A stretch of DNA of 64,000 bases from Sphingopyxis sp. CCNWLW2 (GCF_037095755.1 NZ_JBAWKJ010000002.1:1261748-1325747), one strand, 5' to 3'. Positions 47,359-55,794 are shown, counted from the first letter of the stretch. Program-made: numbers and translations. The notes: generated by a model not told the origin, from the sequence alone.

Positions 47359-47383
47359 AACGGTGGAGACAGGTGAAAGTTGC
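47359..47383 (-). promoter_or_regulatory. EcfG-type promoter of the hemerythrin gene
   Basis: On the minus strand GCAAC, 16 bp, CGTT; it differs from GGAAC-N16-CGTT only in the second base. It lies about 40 bp upstream of the hemerythrin start. Confidence 0.55.
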
Positions 47384-47454
47384 GGCCCCGATCAGCGCGC
47401 GCCACCCATTGATCGATCCGCCGCCGCGCCGGGAAGCAGCGCAAAACCGGGCGG

Positions 47455-47694
47455 TCAGCGTCCGCCGGCGCCTTCGCGGCCGGCGCGCGTGTCCTGTTCC
47501 TCGCCCACGCGCGTACCGCTTTCGGGATTATAGTTTGCCGGGATGCTGCCGCCGCTGTCGGGATCGCGCTTCGGATCGCGATCGAACGTATCGCTCGGGC
47601 GCCGCGCCGAGCCCTTCGGCTGGTTTTCGGTCGGTATGTTGGGATTGCGGGTTTTCTCGGTCGGCACGTCGCGGACTTTGCGATCGTCGGTCAT
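47455..47694 (-). CDS. Small hydrophilic hypothetical protein (79 aa)
   Basis: MTDDRKVRDVPTEKTRNP onward: charged, Pro-, Asn- and Gly-rich and predicted to be disordered. A perfect GGAGGT ribosome site precedes the ATG. It belongs to the run of small stress-associated proteins between hemerythrin and DUF3606. No family recognised; possibly a hydrophilin-like protein. Confidence 0.65.
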   Translation of the reverse strand: MTDDRKVRDVPTEKTRNPNIPTENQPKGSARRPSDTFDRDPKRDPDSGGSIPANYNPESGTRVGEEQDTRAGREGAGGR

Positions 47695-47724
47695 GATACC
47701 TCCTTCTGCGGCAGCTGCCGCCGT

Positions 47725-47997
47725 TCATGCATCCGAGATCGTCTCGTCCTCGATCGCGGCGTGGATCATCCGGTCCCAGATATCGGCATCGCCGACCGCG
47801 AGCATGGCCGCGCTCGGCTCGCGCAACGTCCGCAGCACGGCGAGCGCGGCGGCGCTATATTCCGGCCAGAGCGCGTCGACCGCGTCGCCCGCCGAGGCCA
47901 TGTCGCCTTCGGCATTCTTGCTGAGAGCATGGCCCGCGAGCGCGCGCGACACGCGTTCGACAGGCGACGTGAGCGCCCGATCGAGCTCCTGGGCCAT
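47725..47997 (-). CDS. Small hypothetical helical protein
   Basis: 90 residues from ATG 47997 (GTG 48000 is possible). Mostly helical: AQELDRALTSPVERVSRALA, YSAAALAVLRTL, IWDRMIHAAIEDE. The start overlaps the DUF3606 stop, so it is translationally coupled. No family recognised. The EcfG-like promoter at 48204 probably drives both. Confidence 0.65.
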   Translation of the reverse strand: MAQELDRALTSPVERVSRALAGHALSKNAEGDMASAGDAVDALWPEYSAAALAVLRTLREPSAAMLAVGDADIWDRMIHAAIEDETISDA

Positions 47998-48176
47998 CAC
48001 TTGGCCTTCAGATAGTCGCGGACCTTGTCGGCACTGTTGCCGACGGCATCGACTGCTTCGCGCAGTTCGGCCTCGCTGACGCCAAGGCTGGCCGACCAGT
48101 CGCGCACTTCATAATCTTCGCTGAGGCTGATCCGATCGCGATCGGGCGAGCCCACGCTTTTCTTGTCGTCTGCCAT
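47997..48176 (-). CDS. DUF3606 domain protein
   Basis: 59 residues, MADDKKSVGSPDRDRISLSE, with a GGAGG site. The DUF3606 pattern is clear: PDRDRISLSEDYEVRDWSASLGVSEAEL, AVGNSADKVRDYL. These are short proteins of unknown function, often in general-stress regulons of alphaproteobacteria. EcfG-like promoter upstream. Confidence 0.85.
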   Translation of the reverse strand: MADDKKSVGSPDRDRISLSEDYEVRDWSASLGVSEAELREAVDAVGNSADKVRDYLKAK

Positions 48177-48203
48177 GGCAACCTCCTTATGTCCTTCACG
48201 ACC

Positions 48204-48228
48204 AACGTCCGCTGACCGCGCGAGTTGC
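48204..48228 (-). promoter_or_regulatory. EcfG-type promoter of the DUF3606 operon
   Basis: Minus strand GCAAC (48228-48224), 16 bp, CGTT (48207-48204). Identical in both boxes and spacing to the hemerythrin promoter. It lies 28 bp upstream of the DUF3606 ATG. Confidence 0.55.
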
Positions 48229-48276
48229 ACCGGGAGCGATCGCGGAACGAAAGGCTGGAAATCGCGTCTATTCGGC

Positions 48277-49115
48277 ATGGCCGACCCGACCGTCACCGCG
48301 CTTCGCGAAGCCGCAAGTCACCGCGGCTTCCGTCTTGTCGCGTCACGCAAGCGCACGCCCGGAACCGGCGACTATGGCAAGTTCGGGCTGACCGACGGCA
48401 AGGGCAAGCCCCTGCTCGGCGTCGGTGACAACGGGCTTACCGCGAGCGCAAGTGAGATCGAGGACTATCTGCGCGGCGGCGAACTCGCGACCTGGAAAAA
48501 ATCGGCGGCGGTCGCGCCCAATGCGCCGCGCGAAGCCAAACGCGCCGCGAGCCAGAAGGCGCCGGAACCGACGCCGCGTCCTGCCTCAGCCAAAGCCGGG
48601 TCTGGGCCAGACAAGAAGCCTCCCGACAAGCCAGCTCGCGCCCCGAGCAAAGGGGCCGCTCCGAAGAAGAGCAGCGAACCCCGCTGCTTCGCATTCGCAA
48701 GGCCACCCCGTCGGACACCGCCGCGATCACCAAACTCCTCACTAGCCCGAGCCGGGCGGCGAAGCAGGCCGCCGCGATCGCGGAGCGCATCATGCAGTTC
48801 GGCAAGCCGGGCAACGGCCTGTTGGTCGCGGAGCGGGACAAGCCGATTGCATGCCTCGCCTGGACCTTGACCCCCGCCCTCCATCGCCCCCTTTCCGGCC
48901 GCATCGCGACGATCATCGTCGACGAGAAGCACCGCCGCGAGGGTGTCGGCCGCGCGCTGATCGAGGCTGCGGCCGCGCTCATGGCCAAGGCCGGATGCGA
49001 AAGCGTCGAAGCGATGAGCGACATCGACATCCGCAGCGCGCATGGCTTCTTCCGCAAACTGGGCTTCGCGGAAACCAGCTACCGCTTCGCCAGATCGATC
49101 GCGGCAGCACGATGA
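48277..49115 (+). pseudogene. GNAT family acetyltransferase gene with a frameshift
   Basis: The first frame, from MADPTVTALREAASHRG, encodes an N-terminal domain and an Ala/Pro/Lys linker. At a C4 run (48679-48682) coding moves to another frame, which reads LLRIRKATPSDTAAI, then a GNAT core with VAERDKPIACLAW, IIVDEKHRREGVGRALIEAA and GFFRKLGF. One extra C would join the two parts into one protein of about 280 residues. It may be a true mutation, a sequencing error in a homopolymer, or programmed frameshifting. The GNAT stop overlaps the xthA start (ATGA). Confidence 0.8.
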
Positions 49116-49915
49116 AGATCGCGACCTATAATGTGAACGGGATCGGCGGCCGCTTACCCGTGTTGCTCAAATGGCTGGCGCTGGCCAAGCCCGACATCGT
49201 CGTCTTACAGGAATTAAAAGCGCCGCAAGAGGCGTTTCCCGAGACCGCGATTGAGGCCGCCGGCTATCAGTCGATCTGGCACGGCCAGAGCCGCTGGAAC
49301 GGCGTCGCGCTGCTAAGCCGTGTCGGCGAGATCCACGAGACGCGTCGCGGCCTGCCCGGCGATCCGAGTGACGAACAGAGCCGCTATATCGAAGCGGCGG
49401 TCGACGGCGTGCTGATCGCCGGCCTATATCTTCCCAACGGCAATCCCCGTCCCGGACCCAAGTTCGCTTACAAGATGGCGTGGATGGCGCGCCTTCACGC
49501 CCATCTCGCAACGCTCGTCGATCTCAAAGCGCCGGTCGTCGTGCTCGGCGACTTCAACGTCATTCCGACCGACGAGGATGTTTATAAGCCCGAGCGCTGG
49601 AAGAATGACGCGCTCTTCGCGCCCGAGGCCAAGGCCGCCTATCAACATCTGCTCGACCAAGGCTGGACCGATGCAATCCGTCACCTTCACCCAAAGGAGA
49701 CGATCTACACCTTCTGGCATTATTGGCGGAATTCGTTCGAGCGCAACGCCGGCATCCGCATCGATCATTTGCTTCTGAACAAGGCTGCCAAGAAACGGTT
49801 GAAGGCCGCCCAAGTCGACCTGCGCCCGCGAGGCTGGGAAAAGACGAGCGACCATACGCCGGTCTGGATCGAGCTTGGCGAACCCGCGAAACGGAAGCCA
49901 AAGGCGCCATCATGA
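49112..49915 (+). CDS. xthA: Exodeoxyribonuclease III
   Basis: 267 residues of the Xth/EEP family. The Mg and catalytic motifs are TYNVNGI, VLQELKAP (Glu), GLYLPNGN, LGDFNVIPTDEDVY (Asp, Asn) and the C-terminal SDHTPVW with Asp and His. It is a 3'-5' exonuclease and AP endonuclease of base excision repair. It overlaps the GNAT gene and the next cupin gene by ATGA. Together with SRAP and AlkB it makes this a DNA-repair neighbourhood. Confidence 0.95.
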   Translation: MKIATYNVNGIGGRLPVLLKWLALAKPDIVVLQELKAPQEAFPETAIEAAGYQSIWHGQSRWNGVALLSRVGEIHETRRGLPGDPSDEQSRYIEAAVDGVLIAGLYLPNGNPRPGPKFAYKMAWMARLHAHLATLVDLKAPVVVLGDFNVIPTDEDVYKPERWKNDALFAPEAKAAYQHLLDQGWTDAIRHLHPKETIYTFWHYWRNSFERNAGIRIDHLLLNKAAKKRLKAAQVDLRPRGWEKTSDHTPVWIELGEPAKRKPKAPS

Positions 49916-50415
49916 TCGAACCCGAGACCTTCATTCTCTACGAAAAAGGCTGGTGCCCGAACAACGCGCGCCTGCCCGTCCTCCTATATCGCGGCGCGGT
50001 CAAAGCTGAAGGCAAGACGGCCGCCGAACGCTTCGAGCAGCTCTTCGCCGACCATGGCTGGCCCCCGCAGTGGCGCGACACGATCTTCGATTATCATCAT
50101 TATCATTCGACAGCGCACGAGGCGCTGGGCGTTTTCGCGGGCTTCGCGACGCTGATGCTCGGCGGACCCGGAGGCCGCATGGTCGAAGTCCAGGCTGGCG
50201 ACGCGCTCGTCCTGCCGGTCGGCACCGGCCATTGCCGCATCGCGGCGAGCGAGGATTTTGAGGTCGTCGGCGCCTATCCGCGGAGGATGGAGTGGCACAT
50301 TTGCACCGAGGCACCCGGCCCTGAGGCTCGCACGCGCATGCGAAACCTACCCGCGCCCCGCAGCGATCCCGTCACCGGTCGTCCCGGCTTTTTCGAAGCG
50401 CCGACCAACGACTGA
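49912..50415 (+). CDS. YjlB-like cupin protein
   Basis: 167 residues from MIEPETFIL. The YjlB cupin pattern is visible: NNARLPVLLYRGAV, DYHHYHSTAHEALGVFAGFA, GGPGGRMVEVQAGDALVLPVGTGHC. It has a His-rich metal site. Function unknown. The ATG overlaps the xthA stop. Its 3' end overlaps the convergent small gene by about 70 bp. Confidence 0.85.
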   Translation: MIEPETFILYEKGWCPNNARLPVLLYRGAVKAEGKTAAERFEQLFADHGWPPQWRDTIFDYHHYHSTAHEALGVFAGFATLMLGGPGGRMVEVQAGDALVLPVGTGHCRIAASEDFEVVGAYPRRMEWHICTEAPGPEARTRMRNLPAPRSDPVTGRPGFFEAPTND

Positions 50416-50622
50416 GGCGACACCGCATGGCGGCACCATCCACAGGTGGGGCGCCTTCGCCGACATTTCGGCGAGCAAGTTGCCGCCATCCCACAGTTCG
50501 ATGTCCGCGTCGCCGCTGCGTCCGTCGGCGAGATAGCGCGCGTGGTCGCGATCGTCGGCGTCGAGCTCGACGCGCTCGGGCGCGGCGCCGGGCGATTTGA
50601 TCAAGAGATAGAAGCGGGCCAT
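50347..50622 (-). CDS. Small hypothetical protein (91 aa), DUF6894-like
   Basis: MARFYLLIKSPGAAPERVEL onward. The MxRFYxxI start and a second segment with ARYLADGR recall DUF6894-type small proteins, but the likeness is loose. The last 23 residues lie opposite the cupin gene, and the 69-bp overlap weakens the call. No clear ribosome site was found. Confidence 0.45.
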   Translation of the reverse strand: MARFYLLIKSPGAAPERVELDADDRDHARYLADGRSGDADIELWDGGNLLAEMSAKAPHLWMVPPCGVASVVGRRFEKAGTTGDGIAAGRG

Positions 50623-51206
50623 GCTCCTTGTCAGTTGCGACCGGGGCTGCCCCGCCGCGATTGGACCCGCGAACCTTGCGGCAGCGAGATTGATATTATG
50701 TAAAATCGGCCCCGCATTCAACCCGGTGCACCCGTCCACATCGCAGGTGGACGCAAGAAACAAAAAAGGTTCACCCCCGGCAAAGACCGCAGGAACAAAG
50801 GCGGGGGCATAGGCGTTTCACTAACCTGTCCAGACGAAAGGATGGTCAGATTTAAGTCCTGTCTTCGGACGGATATTAGGTAAGCCCCTCCGCAGAGATG
50901 CGGTGGGGCTTACCGCATTCGGCCTCCCCAATATCAATGTCGCCGGCTCGGAGAGCCCGAACAAACGCACTCTTGGCAGGCCCGCAGCCGGACGGCGTGC
51001 GATGCGCGCCAGTGCCTAGCGAGCCGAGTGCGCCGCGCGGCCCACCATCAGCGCGACCCCTGGCCGAACCTGCCGAGGCCATAGTGCGCCCATCAGATGC
51101 TGCGCTCAATTGCTAATCGTGGCCGAAAGCTGTCGCTTTGCGTCAGTAATAGCTCGAAAGCGGCCGCCGCCCATTTCTGAGCTTGGCCCCGACTTCTGAC
51201 GCCTCG
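50623..51206. other. 584-bp gene-free region with a long hairpin
   Basis: No convincing ORF is seen. The dominant structure is a hairpin at 50879-50914: a 10-bp perfect stem GGTAAGCCCC/GGGGCTTACC, then a T-T mismatch, then CCGC/GCGG around AGAGAT. There is no T tract, so it is not a classic terminator. A smaller dyad GTCC/GGAC (50856-50869 area) is nearby. The region could hold an sRNA, a REP-like element or remnants of a mobile element. Confidence 0.6.
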
Positions 51207-51818
51207 TCATCCAAGCTGCGCAATCGTTGCCATGCGAACCAGGTCCGACAGGGTCTTGGCGTGCATTTTCATCATCGCATTTGCGCGATAGACTTCGACG
51301 GTTCGCGCACTGATTCCCAAGTCGTAAGCGATCGCCTTGTTGGCCTTGCCCTCCACGAGCGCCTCCATCACTTCCCGCTCGCGAGCAGACAATGACGCGA
51401 TCCGTTCCGTTAATTGCTGCTTCTGCGCCCGCCCGTCAGCGGTGCCCGACAGATCGCTGATCGCTTTACGGATCGCCGACATAATCAGTTCGTCGTCGAA
51501 CGGCTTTTCGATGAAGTCGGCGGCGCCCGCTTTCATCGCTTGGATCGCAAGCGGCACGTCAGCGTGTCCGGTCATCACAATTACCGGAATCTCCCCGCCA
51601 CGCCCCCGAAGCGTCGCCAGCAGTTCGATGCCGTTGGTCCCCGGCATGCGGACGTCGGTGACGAGGCATGCGCCATCGAGGGGAGGCGAAGCCGCGAGGA
51701 AGGCGTCGGCCGACGCGAAACCGCGAACGCGAAGACCCGCACAATCGAGCAGGAACTCCAGCGATCCGCGTGCGCTGTCGTCGTCATCGATGATGTAGAC
51801 GATGGGATCACTCGCCAC
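51207..51818 (-). CDS. fixJ: FixJ family response regulator
   Basis: 203 residues. The receiver has the acidic pair in [11 protein letters not shown], the phosphoacceptor Asp in LVTDVRMPG, and the Lys in EKPFDDELI. The C-terminal LuxR/GerE HTH carries [41 protein letters not shown]. FixJ activates transcription after phosphorylation by FixL. The start overlaps the FixL gene end by 11 bp, so the pair is coupled. Confidence 0.92.
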   Translation of the reverse strand: MASDPIVYIIDDDDSARGSLEFLLDCAGLRVRGFASADAFLAASPPLDGACLVTDVRMPGTNGIELLATLRGRGGEIPVIVMTGHADVPLAIQAMKAGAADFIEKPFDDELIMSAIRKAISDLSGTADGRAQKQQLTERIASLSAREREVMEALVEGKANKAIAYDLGISARTVEVYRANAMMKMHAKTLSDLVRMATIAQLG

Positions 51819-53352
51819 CTTCCAGCTCCTTCCTGTTCACAGTCTGCAGCGTAAAGCTGAAACGCGCGCCGACTGGCTCTGCCCCTTCGGCCCAAATCCT
51901 GCCGCCGTGCGCCTCGATGATCGTACGCGAAATCGACAGACCCACGCCCATACCGGTGCGCTTGGTCGTGATGAAGGGCTGAAACAGCCGATCCGCGATT
52001 TCGGGATCGATGCCCGGCCCATTGTCGGTCACGCTGACCTTCGCCACGTCCCCGTCCGGTTCAATGCGGACTTCAAGTTCTCTGGACGGACCGTCGAACG
52101 CAGCCAGCGAATCCACGCCATTGCGCACGAGATTAAGCACCACCTGCTGGACCTGAACCCGGTCGACAAGCACGAGATCGACGGCGGGATCGAATGCAAA
52201 ATGGACGCGAATGCCGTGCTCCTTTGCGCCAACAAGCGCGAGGGCGCTTGCCTCTTCGACGAGCTTCGGCAGGCTTTCGACGCTGCGCTCGGTCTCCCCA
52301 CGCGCAACGAAGTCGCGCAGACGCCGAATGATGTCACCGGCGCGGAGGGCCTCGACCGACGCGCGCTCGACCGCTTCGGCAACGCGCTCGTGCGGGACGA
52401 CGTCGCGCTCAAGCAGCATCCGGCTGCCTTTCAGGTAATTGGTGATCGCGGAGAGGGGCTGATTGATCTCGTGCGCGAGCGCGGAGGCCATTTCGCCGAG
52501 GCTGGTGAACCGCGACACGTGCACAAGTTCATTTTGCAGTTCCTGCAGCCGCGCCTCGGCCTCCTGGCGTTCGGTCAGGTCGCGAATGAATCCGGTGAAA
52601 TGGCGCTCGCCGGCAGCATGCATCTCTCCGACGGCGAGTTCCATCGGGAAGGTCGAGCCATCGCGGCGCTGGCCGACGACCACCCGCCCGTTGCCGATAA
52701 TGCGCTTTTCCCCGGTCCGGTAATAGCGGGCGAGATAATCATCGTGCCCGCTGCGATAGGGTTCGGGCATGAGCATGCTCACATTGCGGCCGATCACGTC
52801 GCGGGCGGCCCAGCCGAACATGCGCTCGGCGGCGGAACTGAAATCGCGGATCAGTCCCTTCTCGTCGATCACGACCATGGCATCGGGAACCGTTTCGAGG
52901 ATCGAGCGCAGGTGCGCCTCGCGCCGCGCGAGGCGCGAGGCGGCGGCTTCGGTCTCGATGCGGGCGTGCTGGAACCATTCGCCTCCGGTCGCGATCGCGA
53001 GCGCTATGACCACGAAGGCACCGGCGGCAATGAGACTGCCGTTTTCAATCGGCCCGGCCTGCGCATCGCACCACAGCCCCGCCGCCGCGCCAGTGAAGGC
53101 GGCGAGCGTGCCGGCGCGAACACCCGACAAAGCCCCCGCGACTACCACGCCCGGTACGAAGAAGATGAATGTGGCCCTTGCGCCGAGCGCCTCGGCGAAC
53201 ATCAGGCGAACGCCAATGCCGGCGGCGATGAAGAGCAGCGCAATGCCGAAGGCAGCCGGCGCCGAGAGGCGCGGCAGGAAGCGGCTCGCGAAGGAAGCGC
53301 GCGGCACCTCCGGTAAATCCCCTAGGGGAGGTGCGGTAGGGACATCATCCAA
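51808..53352 (-). CDS. fixL: FixL-type oxygen-sensing heme-PAS histidine kinase
   Basis: 514 residues. N-terminal four-helix membrane region (about 33-125), PAS domain (about 145-265), dimerisation/phosphoacceptor region with His294 in [10 protein letters not shown] and an HATPase ([16 protein letters not shown]). The PAS domain matches Bradyrhizobium FixL: heme ligand His203 in [12 protein letters not shown] and Arg223 in [15 protein letters not shown] correspond to BjFixL His200 and Arg220. This supports O2 sensing. It is divergent from alternative oxidase. The first codons could belong to the promoter if a GTG start (about codon 16) is used. Confidence 0.92.
   Translation of the reverse strand: MDDVPTAPPLGDLPEVPRASFASRFLPRLSAPAAFGIALLFIAAGIGVRLMFAEALGARATFIFFVPGVVVAGALSGVRAGTLAAFTGAAAGLWCDAQAGPIENGSLIAAGAFVVIALAIATGGEWFQHARIETEAAASRLARREAHLRSILETVPDAMVVIDEKGLIRDFSSAAERMFGWAARDVIGRNVSMLMPEPYRSGHDDYLARYYRTGEKRIIGNGRVVVGQRRDGSTFPMELAVGEMHAAGERHFTGFIRDLTERQEAEARLQELQNELVHVSRFTSLGEMASALAHEINQPLSAITNYLKGSRMLLERDVVPHERVAEAVERASVEALRAGDIIRRLRDFVARGETERSVESLPKLVEEASALALVGAKEHGIRVHFAFDPAVDLVLVDRVQVQQVVLNLVRNGVDSLAAFDGPSRELEVRIEPDGDVAKVSVTDNGPGIDPEIADRLFQPFITTKRTGMGVGLSISRTIIEAHGGRIWAEGAEPVGARFSFTLQTVNRKELEGGE
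53318..53329. promoter_or_regulatory. Perfect 12-bp palindrome between fixL and alternative oxidase
   Basis: TCCCCTAGGGGA is a perfect palindrome about 100 bp upstream of the alternative oxidase start and within the first codons of fixL as drawn. It could be a FixJ operator for the divergent promoters. A later GTG start of fixL would leave it non-coding. Confidence 0.35.
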
Positions 53353-53431
53353 ATTTCCGCGCTCCCAAGTTCATTCTAACCAGTCTCCATCGACGGCAAA
53401 CTGAAGAGGCCGTCCAAACGGAGACCCCGCC

Positions 53432-54121
53432 ATGACCGCACCTTTCATCGATCTTAGCGTTCACCACAAGCCCGCTGGCCTGTCCGACCGTGTCGCCTTC
53501 GGCTTTACCAAGGCGCTTCGTTGGAGCGCCGACACCTTCTTTGCCGAACGTTATGGTCACCGTGCCGTCGTGCTCGAAACCGTCGCTGCAGTGCCCGGCA
53601 TGGTCGGTGCGACGATCAATCACCTCGCCTGCCTGCGCCGGATGTGCGACGATAAAGGCTGGATCAAGACGCTGATGGACGAAGCCGAAAATGAACGCAT
53701 GCATCTCATGACGTTCATCGAAATCTCGAAGCCGACCTGGTTTGAGCGCGCGGTAATTATCGGCGTTCAATGGATCTTCTATATCTGCTTCTTCGCGCTC
53801 TACCTGGTGAGCTCCAAGACTGCGCACCGCGTCGTCGGCTATTTCGAGGAAGAGGCGGTGATCAGCTATACCCACTATCTCGCCGAGATCGACGAGGGCC
53901 GCAGCGCTAACGTCCCGGCACCCGAGATCGCCAAAAGCTACTGGGGTCTGCCCGCGGATGCAACGCTCCGCGACGTTGTTCTCGTCGTCCGCGCCGACGA
54001 AGCGCATCATCGCGACGTCAATCATGGCTTCGCCAACGAACTTGCGGGCTTGCCCGTGGGTCCCGTCGCCGAATGTCCGCCGCACGTCACGCTCGAGCCG
54101 AACTGGAAGCGGGCTGCCTGA
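53432..54121 (+). CDS. Alternative oxidase
   Basis: 229 residues. All the diiron ligands are in place: Glu49 in LETVAAVPG, Glu88 and His91 in NERMHLMTF, Glu in [14 protein letters not shown], and Glu190 and His193 in [12 protein letters not shown]. Two hydrophobic stretches fit an interfacial monotopic protein. The enzyme oxidises ubiquinol with O2 without pumping protons and is insensitive to cyanide and NO. It lies divergent from fixLJ and first in the globin cluster. Confidence 0.96.
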   Translation: MTAPFIDLSVHHKPAGLSDRVAFGFTKALRWSADTFFAERYGHRAVVLETVAAVPGMVGATINHLACLRRMCDDKGWIKTLMDEAENERMHLMTFIEISKPTWFERAVIIGVQWIFYICFFALYLVSSKTAHRVVGYFEEEAVISYTHYLAEIDEGRSANVPAPEIAKSYWGLPADATLRDVVLVVRADEAHHRDVNHGFANELAGLPVGPVAECPPHVTLEPNWKRAA

Positions 54122-54146
54122 CGATAACGAGAACAGGAGAATGCGC

Positions 54147-54494
54147 ATGGATCGCCCCGTCGTCATCGTCGCAAGCGACCCGGCGCTCCTGTCCTCGCTC
54201 CGTTTCGCCCTGTCGGTCGAGGGGTTCGACGTACGCGAAGCCGATGACATCGCTCATCCCGGGGCAAGTCTCGTCGTCGATCAGGACCGGGTGGGCGGTG
54301 GTCTGGCCCTTGTTGCCGCCCTGCGCGCTGCGGGCAACTCCGCTCCGGTCATTCTTCTCGTGACACATCCCGACCGGAACCTTCGAACGCGCGCAAAGCT
54401 GCTCGGCGTCGAGCTTCTCGAGAAACCCCTGCAACGCGACGACCTCAGCCGGCTTCTCGCGACCTCGCCCGATCCGCTCGCGCGGGCAGAGTGA
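54147..54494 (+). CDS. Receiver-like (CheY-fold) protein, degenerate
   Basis: 115 residues from MDRPVVIVASDP (ATG 54141 also possible). The receiver fold is visible as beta1 VVIVASDP, beta3 ASLVVDQDRV with one Asp in place of the usual DxxMP, beta4 PVILLVTHPD and a Lys in LLEKPLQR. The acidic pair at the first strand is incomplete (one Asp), so phosphorylation is doubtful. It has no output domain and lies between the oxidase and globin genes; it may modulate FixL/FixJ. Confidence 0.7.
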   Translation: MDRPVVIVASDPALLSSLRFALSVEGFDVREADDIAHPGASLVVDQDRVGGGLALVAALRAAGNSAPVILLVTHPDRNLRTRAKLLGVELLEKPLQRDDLSRLLATSPDPLARAE

Positions 54495-54558
54495 CCGAAC
54501 TTAGGCGATTGGCGCGAGCGCAGTCTGGGCAATAATCTACAATCCAAAGGAACCAAGC

Positions 54559-55008
54559 ATGCGCACCGCCTCAGCCCACGCCATGGAGATCGTTAAGGCG
54601 ACGGCTCCCGCCCTCGAGAAACACGGTCTCGCTATTACGACGGCCATGTACGCACGGCTCTTCGAAAATGCCGAGGTCGAGGCCATGTTCGACCGCGCCG
54701 CCCAAAACAGCGGCGAGCAACCGCGTCGCCTCGCGGGCGCAATATTGGCCTACGCGCGCAACATCGATAAGCTGGCCAACCTCGGGCCGGCCGTAACCCG
54801 CATGGTTCAGCGCCACGTCGAGACCGGCGTTCGGCCCGAGCATTACCCCTATGTTGCCGACGCCTTGCTCCCAGCAATCCGCGATGTCCTGGGCGCGGAA
54901 ATTGCGACCGACGAGGTTCTCGCAGCCTGGGCGGAGGCCTATTGGATGCTGGCCGACATCCTCATTTCTGCAGAGGCACAAGCCTATGAGAAAGCGGCGG
55001 TGGCGTGA
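54559..55008 (+). CDS. Single-domain globin, Vitreoscilla hemoglobin (VHb)-like
   Basis: 149 residues, the length and pattern of VHb: KATAPALEKHGLAITTAMYARLF, QPRRLAGAILAYARNID (Gln at E7), and RHVETGVRPEHYPYVADALL with the proximal His. There is no reductase domain. Such globins bind O2 tightly and can turn over NO with a partner reductase. The start has AAGGAACC just before it. Confidence 0.94.
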   Translation: MRTASAHAMEIVKATAPALEKHGLAITTAMYARLFENAEVEAMFDRAAQNSGEQPRRLAGAILAYARNIDKLANLGPAVTRMVQRHVETGVRPEHYPYVADALLPAIRDVLGAEIATDEVLAAWAEAYWMLADILISAEAQAYEKAAVA

Positions 55009-55093
55009 AGAACTGTAACAGGCGACCGGCGCCAATCCCCTCGCCTGTCTTGCCGATGGCCAACCCGACAAACAAAGTGAGAAAACAGCCAAA

Positions 55094-55480
55094 ATGACCG
55101 AGGCCATCCTCTCCGAGCAGGATCTCGCGCGCCTGATTCCGGCTTTCTACGCCCGGGTTCGAGGCGATGAGATTCTCGGTCCGATCTTCAACAAGGCCAT
55201 CCATGACTGGCCACATCATCTCGAGAAACTGCAGGCCTTCTGGTCCTCGATCATGCTCACCAGCGGACGCTACAAGGGGCAGCCGATGGTCGCACATGTG
55301 CGCCATGCCGACGACATGACCGCCAGCAATTTCGAGCGTTGGCTCACGCTTTGGCGCCAGACGACGGAAGAGTTGCTGGACGCCGACACGGCGGCGGCGA
55401 TGCAGACGAAGGCTGACCGGATTGCTGAAAGCCTCCAGCTCGGCATACAATTTTATCGCGACAGGAACCCGGTATCATGA
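55094..55480 (+). CDS. Group III truncated hemoglobin
   Basis: 128 residues with trHb3 features: LARLIPAFYARVRGDEILGPIF, LEKLQAFWSSIMLTSGRYKG, PMVAHVRHADD (proximal His) and FERWLTLWRQTTEELL. Group III trHbs are linked to O2 or NO chemistry at low oxygen. It is 85 bp after the VHb-like gene and overlaps the DUF1971 gene by ATGA. Confidence 0.93.
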   Translation: MTEAILSEQDLARLIPAFYARVRGDEILGPIFNKAIHDWPHHLEKLQAFWSSIMLTSGRYKGQPMVAHVRHADDMTASNFERWLTLWRQTTEELLDADTAAAMQTKADRIAESLQLGIQFYRDRNPVS

Positions 55481-55788
55481 TCACCCCACTGCCCGTAGGC
55501 CTGACCGTTTATAAGCGGACGCCCACCTTTACCGAGGCGAGCGTTCCGCGCGGGTTGCTGGCCGATCATTCCGCGAAAGAAGGCGTGTGGGGCCTGATCC
55601 GGGTCGAAGAAGGCAGCTTGCGCTATGTCGTGACCGATCCCCGCCGGGATTTTGCCGAGCATATTCTGGCGCCCGGCGGCGAGCCTGGAGTGGTGGAGCC
55701 CACGATAGCCCATCGAGTGGAGCCGCTCGGCGCGGTGCACTTCTATGTCGAGTTTCTCCGCGCGCGCGCCGAAATCGACCAGGCGTAG
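55477..55788 (+). CDS. DUF1971 (YeaR-like) protein
   Basis: 103 residues. The DUF1971 pattern is TVYKRTPTFTEASVPRGLLADHSAKEGVWG, RYVVTDP, VEPTIAHRVEP. E. coli YeaR, the same family, is induced by nitrate, nitrite and NO. Coupling to the trHb3 gene (ATGA) supports an NO-related role. It ends the oxidase-globin cluster. Confidence 0.9.
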   Translation: MITPLPVGLTVYKRTPTFTEASVPRGLLADHSAKEGVWGLIRVEEGSLRYVVTDPRRDFAEHILAPGGEPGVVEPTIAHRVEPLGAVHFYVEFLRARAEIDQA

Positions 55789-55794
55789 GGTTTA

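Noticed and set aside
50898..51116. 72-codon plus-strand frame in the gap before fixJ
   Set aside because: No ribosome site or recognisable domain, and it begins inside the hairpin.
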